From positions 186,001-250,000 of the forward strand of contig JAHJTC010000024.1 of NCBI GenBank assembly GCA_018830105.1: DNA of 64,000 nt, given 5' to 3'. The first letter of the stretch is position 1. Each line of letters begins with the position of its first letter. Below the pieces are notes generated by a model, which was given only the letters and a program-made list of their open reading frames with translations, made no database searches and was not told the origin of the DNA. The stretch is from Bacteroidota bacterium. GTDB taxonomy: Bacteria; Bacteroidota; Bacteroidia; Bacteroidales; F082. Below are positions 60,298 to 64,000 of the stretch, piece after piece. The position numbers were made by a program, and so were the translations under genes.

Positions 60298-63200
60298 ATG
60301 GCTACACAATTTACCTCAAAAGCACTCGAAGCAAATCTTGCAGAAACCAGATACAGAGATATTTACATCCCTGAAGAGCATCAGCAATTTATCCTGCTTT
60401 CCGAAGGATATTTTGGCATTAAAAAACGCGCAACCGATTGCATTACAGAGTTTCATCACCCTTTATCGAATCGCAAATTCGTGATAGAAGAATTGCGCGA
60501 AATCCTTATCACTGATTTTTGGTTCTATTCCAAAGCAGAAATGCCCCCCGAAGCCCTGAAAATTCCATTGGAAATGATGCAGGAATTGTTATCAAAACAA
60601 ACTTCATGCGAGCTGCGAATCCTCATTATCCGTAGCCTACTCGAGCTCATCAGCCTGATCCTCAAACAGCGTCCGGCAATCGAAGCCATGGCCATGAAAT
60701 CACTTGCCATTCTTGAAAACGGTTTTGAGGAAAACAAGGATTGCTTTATCATGAGCGGTAGTCATTTTAGTAAGCATCTTACTGCAATCGGCGGTAAAAC
60801 CAGAATGCAGGAAAAGGCATTCATACTATTAAAAAATATAAAATCAGAAACATACAAATACTGGCAGTCCAGCTCACAAATCGAAAAATGGACCAAACAA
60901 GAGCAGGATTTACTAAGCAAGCAGGAGGCCGATGAGATGCATCAGCAGCTCGGGAAACCTTATTTTAAAAAGTTGGAGCTTGCCTTAGCAAAAGCAACAA
61001 AATGGGATGAGCTAACCCAATTTCACGGTTATGATGACATTGCAGACCTCTTTAGAAATGCTGATCAAATCCTGAATAGCTTTTTAAAGAAATTTCAATA
61101 CGTATTTTATTTGTTGCATTTGCCCGGCATGGACAGACAGCAGGAGCGATTAATTTGGAGCCTCGACAAGATGATCCGGCAGGCAGTGGACGAATTGGAT
61201 AAAAATGAGGTGATCCCATTTATCGATCATATTTTTGAGGTTGCAGAAGATTTGCGACAAGCTCACAGAAGTGCTGTACTCGACTTTCAGCTGACTGTCG
61301 GACTCAAGGTGATCGACATCGACCAAAGCGAGCACAAAGAAATTATCAATCATTTTGAGAAAAAACTCATCGCTTTTGGCTTTGTTTCGCCAGGAATGGT
61401 ATTCGTTGACGAAGACTGGCAGCTAAGCGTAAACGAAAACCACATTAAAAACATCCGCATCTGGCTTCAACTTATTGAATATTCGCAATCGTTGATGGAA
61501 AAATTACTCTCAGCCTTGATTGTAAATCTGCGCCTAGGCGGTATTTTCATCAGCGATACAGATCTTTTCCAGCGTGAAATCACCAAAATTCTCAATTCAA
61601 ATATTGCTCCCTATTATAAAAAAGTTAAGCAATTAACGCGCATATTTCCCGTCTATTTCAATGAAATTGGAGCCGAAGGCGAGATAAGAAAAGTAACCAC
61701 CACGATGGATGAGATATGCGGAAGAAACGATAAACTTATTCATTTTCTTCGAAAACAAGTGCATACCGAAAGCAACAATACATTGATCGAACTCACCCGC
61801 CGAATATTTCAGTTTTGGCACGACGGCGACCTCAAAAAATTACGCAACGCCCTGCCCGACAATGTGTACCAGCATATTGATACTGAGAGTGAGTATTTTG
61901 TTACGGTGAATCAGCTCAGCCTGCAAATGGCTAAAGAAAATAAAACAGAATCCGATGGATTGCTTGCATGCAGCCTGGATCATTTTGAGAAGCTGCTAGA
62001 CAAAGCCGGCAAGCAACTCGATGCTCCGGCCGATCTTATACAGCGCGATAGCGAACGGCTGCACGACATTAAAGCCTTATACGATCATTTAAGAGAAAAA
62101 TATTCCTTTGAAACGGTTAATATAATAACGCTACTAAGGCGCTATCCATTTATTCCTGATGAAGAAATAAATCAGCTTCAGCAAGCATTGAATCAGACAG
62201 ATTTTGAGCAATCTCTAAAGCTCATCTACGCTTTTATGGATCGGCTGAAAAAGATTATTTTCAATCCGGAGGAAAGTGAAAGCTGGGAGAACATTTACCA
62301 CAAAAGGCATATCGCCATTGGAATCCCGTCGATGTATGGGGTATATCGCGAAAATAAATTTGAAGCCCTGGGCTTAACTTTCAGGCTCGAAAAAGTGGCC
62401 ACGCGCCTTATGGAGAAAGTTGTTTCCAATATCAACCTGGATTATATCTCGGCACGCACATTAGAAGAAATCAATGCTATCCTGGATTATTTTCGCGAAG
62501 GTCTTGAGCTGGATGGCATTACCAACCAAAGCTTCGATTCCAACCTGCAAATGTTGCGCTATAGCCTCACTTCAAGGAGTTTTTCGTTCGATCAATACAT
62601 CAATATTTTTCAGTTCCTGGCCGAAGATGTTAAACGCATTATCATCAAATATTTTCTGCGATCATACGAATACCCGCTCAAGCAGATCATCCCACAACTT
62701 TTCGATCCGGAGAATAAATGCTCCGAAAAAGAATTGCAGCAAACCATCAGCAAAAAGTCCGAAGAGTTTCACCGCGATGTAATTGCTGAAGCGTTTTTGG
62801 TACAGCCCCTGGACAGTTTTATCAGCCGTATTCTGCAATCCTTGCGCAGCATGGCCGACAGGCTCGATACCAGCCTTATCAGCGATATTATGTCGTACAA
62901 CTCAGAATTAGTAATTAGTGCACTCAACGAACAAACACCAAAAACCGATAATCAGGTATTTCTTGGAAGTAAAGCCTACCATCTTAAGAAGCTCTATCTG
63001 GCAAAAATGCCCGTGCCACCAGGTTTTGTAATCACTACAGAAGTATTTCGGCGTCATCATACCATTCTTACGCTCAAAGAGTTGAAGAAAGAATTGCATG
63101 ATATGATATTTAAGAATCTGAAACAACTCGAAAAATTAAGTGGCAAAAAGTTTGGAGCACACAAAAACCCCTTATTGCTATCTGTACGTTCAGGAACAGC

Positions 63201-64000
63201 TATTTCCATGCCCGGAGCCATGGACACCTTCCTCAATGTAGGTCTTAACGACAGTTTGGTTGAAGCCATCAGCGAAAACCCAGAGATGAGTTGGTCTATT
63301 TGGGATTCATACCGCCGGCTGATTCAAAGCTGGGGTATGGCACATGGCATTGATCGTGATGTATTTGACTCCGTAATGCTTAGCTTTAAGCAAAAATATA
63401 AAGTACGTCAAAAGCTTGAATTTGATCCGGCAGATATGCGTATGATTGCGTTGGCATACAAAGAAGTGCTCAGCAAATATAATATACGGTTTGAAGAAGA
63501 TCTTTTTGAACAACTCATTCAAACCATCAATATGGTTTTTGCTTCCTGGTCATCCGAAAGGGCTTTTGTTTACAGAAGGCACCTTCAAATTTCGGACAAT
63601 TGGGGAACTGCGGTTATCGTGCAACAAATGATCTACGGAAACCTACGCGACACTTCAGGAACCGGCGTGGTATTTACTCAAAATCCGCACCGCGAAAGAC
63701 CCGGCGTGCATCTTTACGGCGATTTCTCCTTGCGTTCGCAAGGTGAAGATATTGTTGCAGGATTGGTAAAACCGGCTCCCGTTGGCGAAACACAACGCAA
63801 ACAGGCCAATATTTCCGAAGCCTCACTGCAAACTAAATTTCCGGCTATTTATAAGCGCATTTATGATCTGGCTACTGACCTGACAGAAAACCTGGGATAC
63901 AGCCCGCAAGAAATTGAGTTCACATTTGAATCGGACAAGGCTGAAGACTTATACATCCTCCAAACACGTGATCAGGACTTGAGAATGGAAGCCGAAACCA
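60298..64000 (+). CDS. Giant protein with unrecognised N-terminal region and PPDK-type ATP-grasp domain (partial)
   Basis: The frame runs open from the ATG at 60298 to the window end: 1,234 codons without a stop. Residues 1 to about 885 are helix-rich, charged, with no signal peptide or membrane segment, and I recognise no family in them. From about residue 888 the sequence becomes a pyruvate, phosphate dikinase / PEP synthase N-terminal (ATP-grasp) domain: FLGSKAYHLKKL with Lys892, MPVPPGFVITTEVF, SVRSGTAISMPGAMDTFLNVGLND with Arg964, RRLIQSWG, TGVVFTQNP, SQGEDIVAGLVKP and YILQTRD (Gln1222, Arg1224). The usual PPDK begins directly with this domain. The phosphohistidine domain, if any, lies beyond the window. 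A weak promoter box (TATCTTCG, 60270-60277) precedes it. It probably transfers phosphate from ATP, but the acceptor is unknown. Confidence 0.85.
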   Translation, partial: MATQFTSKALEANLAETRYRDIYIPEEHQQFILLSEGYFGIKKRATDCITEFHHPLSNRKFVIEELREILITDFWFYSKAEMPPEALKIPLEMMQELLSKQTSCELRILIIRSLLELISLILKQRPAIEAMAMKSLAILENGFEENKDCFIMSGSHFSKHLTAIGGKTRMQEKAFILLKNIKSETYKYWQSSSQIEKWTKQEQDLLSKQEADEMHQQLGKPYFKKLELALAKATKWDELTQFHGYDDIADLFRNADQILNSFLKKFQYVFYLLHLPGMDRQQERLIWSLDKMIRQAVDELDKNEVIPFIDHIFEVAEDLRQAHRSAVLDFQLTVGLKVIDIDQSEHKEIINHFEKKLIAFGFVSPGMVFVDEDWQLSVNENHIKNIRIWLQLIEYSQSLMEKLLSALIVNLRLGGIFISDTDLFQREITKILNSNIAPYYKKVKQLTRIFPVYFNEIGAEGEIRKVTTTMDEICGRNDKLIHFLRKQVHTESNNTLIELTRRIFQFWHDGDLKKLRNALPDNVYQHIDTESEYFVTVNQLSLQMAKENKTESDGLLACSLDHFEKLLDKAGKQLDAPADLIQRDSERLHDIKALYDHLREKYSFETVNIITLLRRYPFIPDEEINQLQQALNQTDFEQSLKLIYAFMDRLKKIIFNPEESESWENIYHKRHIAIGIPSMYGVYRENKFEALGLTFRLEKVATRLMEKVVSNINLDYISARTLEEINAILDYFREGLELDGITNQSFDSNLQMLRYSLTSRSFSFDQYINIFQFLAEDVKRIIIKYFLRSYEYPLKQIIPQLFDPENKCSEKELQQTISKKSEEFHRDVIAEAFLVQPLDSFISRILQSLRSMADRLDTSLISDIMSYNSELVISALNEQTPKTDNQVFLGSKAYHLKKLYLAKMPVPPGFVITTEVFRRHHTILTLKELKKELHDMIFKNLKQLEKLSGKKFGAHKNPLLLSVRSGTAISMPGAMDTFLNVGLNDSLVEAISENPEMSWSIWDSYRRLIQSWGMAHGIDRDVFDSVMLSFKQKYKVRQKLEFDPADMRMIALAYKEVLSKYNIRFEEDLFEQLIQTINMVFASWSSERAFVYRRHLQISDNWGTAVIVQQMIYGNLRDTSGTGVVFTQNPHRERPGVHLYGDFSLRSQGEDIVAGLVKPAPVGETQRKQANISEASLQTKFPAIYKRIYDLATDLTENLGYSPQEIEFTFESDKAEDLYILQTRDQDLRMEAET

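Overview
The window is a typical chromosomal segment of a member of the Bacteroidota, probably close to Bacteroidales/Marinilabiliales-type environmental lineages. This rests on several signs in the sequence: many genes are preceded by the phylum's -7 box (TAnnTTTG, usually TACTTTTG); two proteins end in type IX secretion sorting domains; and the gene groups spoT-fur-purA, rimP-nusA-infB and DUF6089-uppS-bamA-ompH-ompH are arranged as is common in this phylum. It is gene dense. I see no rRNA, CRISPR array, prophage or intact insertion sequence. One tRNA gene (Gln, anticodon TTG) is present.

Layout. 1-3465: the end of an HlyD/MacA-type adaptor, a MacB-like permease, a DUF2007 protein and a TolC-like channel, i.e. 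a tripartite export system without its ATPase in view. 3596-9228: a 2-Cys peroxiredoxin, PAP2 phosphatase, mazG, a PagL-like lipid A deacylase, a DUF2807 lipoprotein and tilS. 9321-17161: a 2-oxoglutarate node carrying both the ferredoxin-linked enzyme (korBA, with a divergent 2x[4Fe-4S] ferredoxin of only 55 residues) and the E1 and E2 parts of the 2-oxoglutarate dehydrogenase complex. 17166-21021: nadB, a gamma-carbonic-anhydrase-like protein, a membrane zinc peptidase and an unrecognised lipoprotein. 21126-21346: a MITE/REP-like element with imperfect terminal inverted repeats and three internal hairpins.

21511-31248 (minus strand) is an envelope-biogenesis block: rsgA, a CBS protein, a TamA/BamA-like Omp85 protein, nadK, a DUF6089 barrel, uppS, bamA and two Skp/OmpH chaperones. 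31428-34437: a PrsW-like membrane protein that appears to lack its catalytic residues, dprA, and a glycosyltransferase. 34579-35926: a hemerythrin-domain sensor overlapping a LuxR-type regulator whose receiver domain has lost the phosphorylatable Asp. 36162-41867: flavodoxin, a small exported protein, a T9SS-sorted HmuY-like protein, a TonB-dependent receptor and a second HmuY as a lipoprotein, i.e. a heme/iron acquisition locus, with a perfect CRP/FNR-type palindrome in its upstream region.

41966-51643: lgt, a large DUF2723/GT117 membrane protein, tRNA-Gln, then rimP-nusA-infB with a terminator-like hairpin in its leader. 51759-60171: purA, a Fur-family regulator lacking the usual CxxC, spoT, a large T9SS type B surface protein and gapA. 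From 60298 to the window end runs an open frame of more than 1,234 codons. Its last ~340 residues are a PPDK-type ATP-grasp (PEP/pyruvate-binding) domain, while its first ~885 residues are an extension I do not recognise. That gene is the least explained object in the window.
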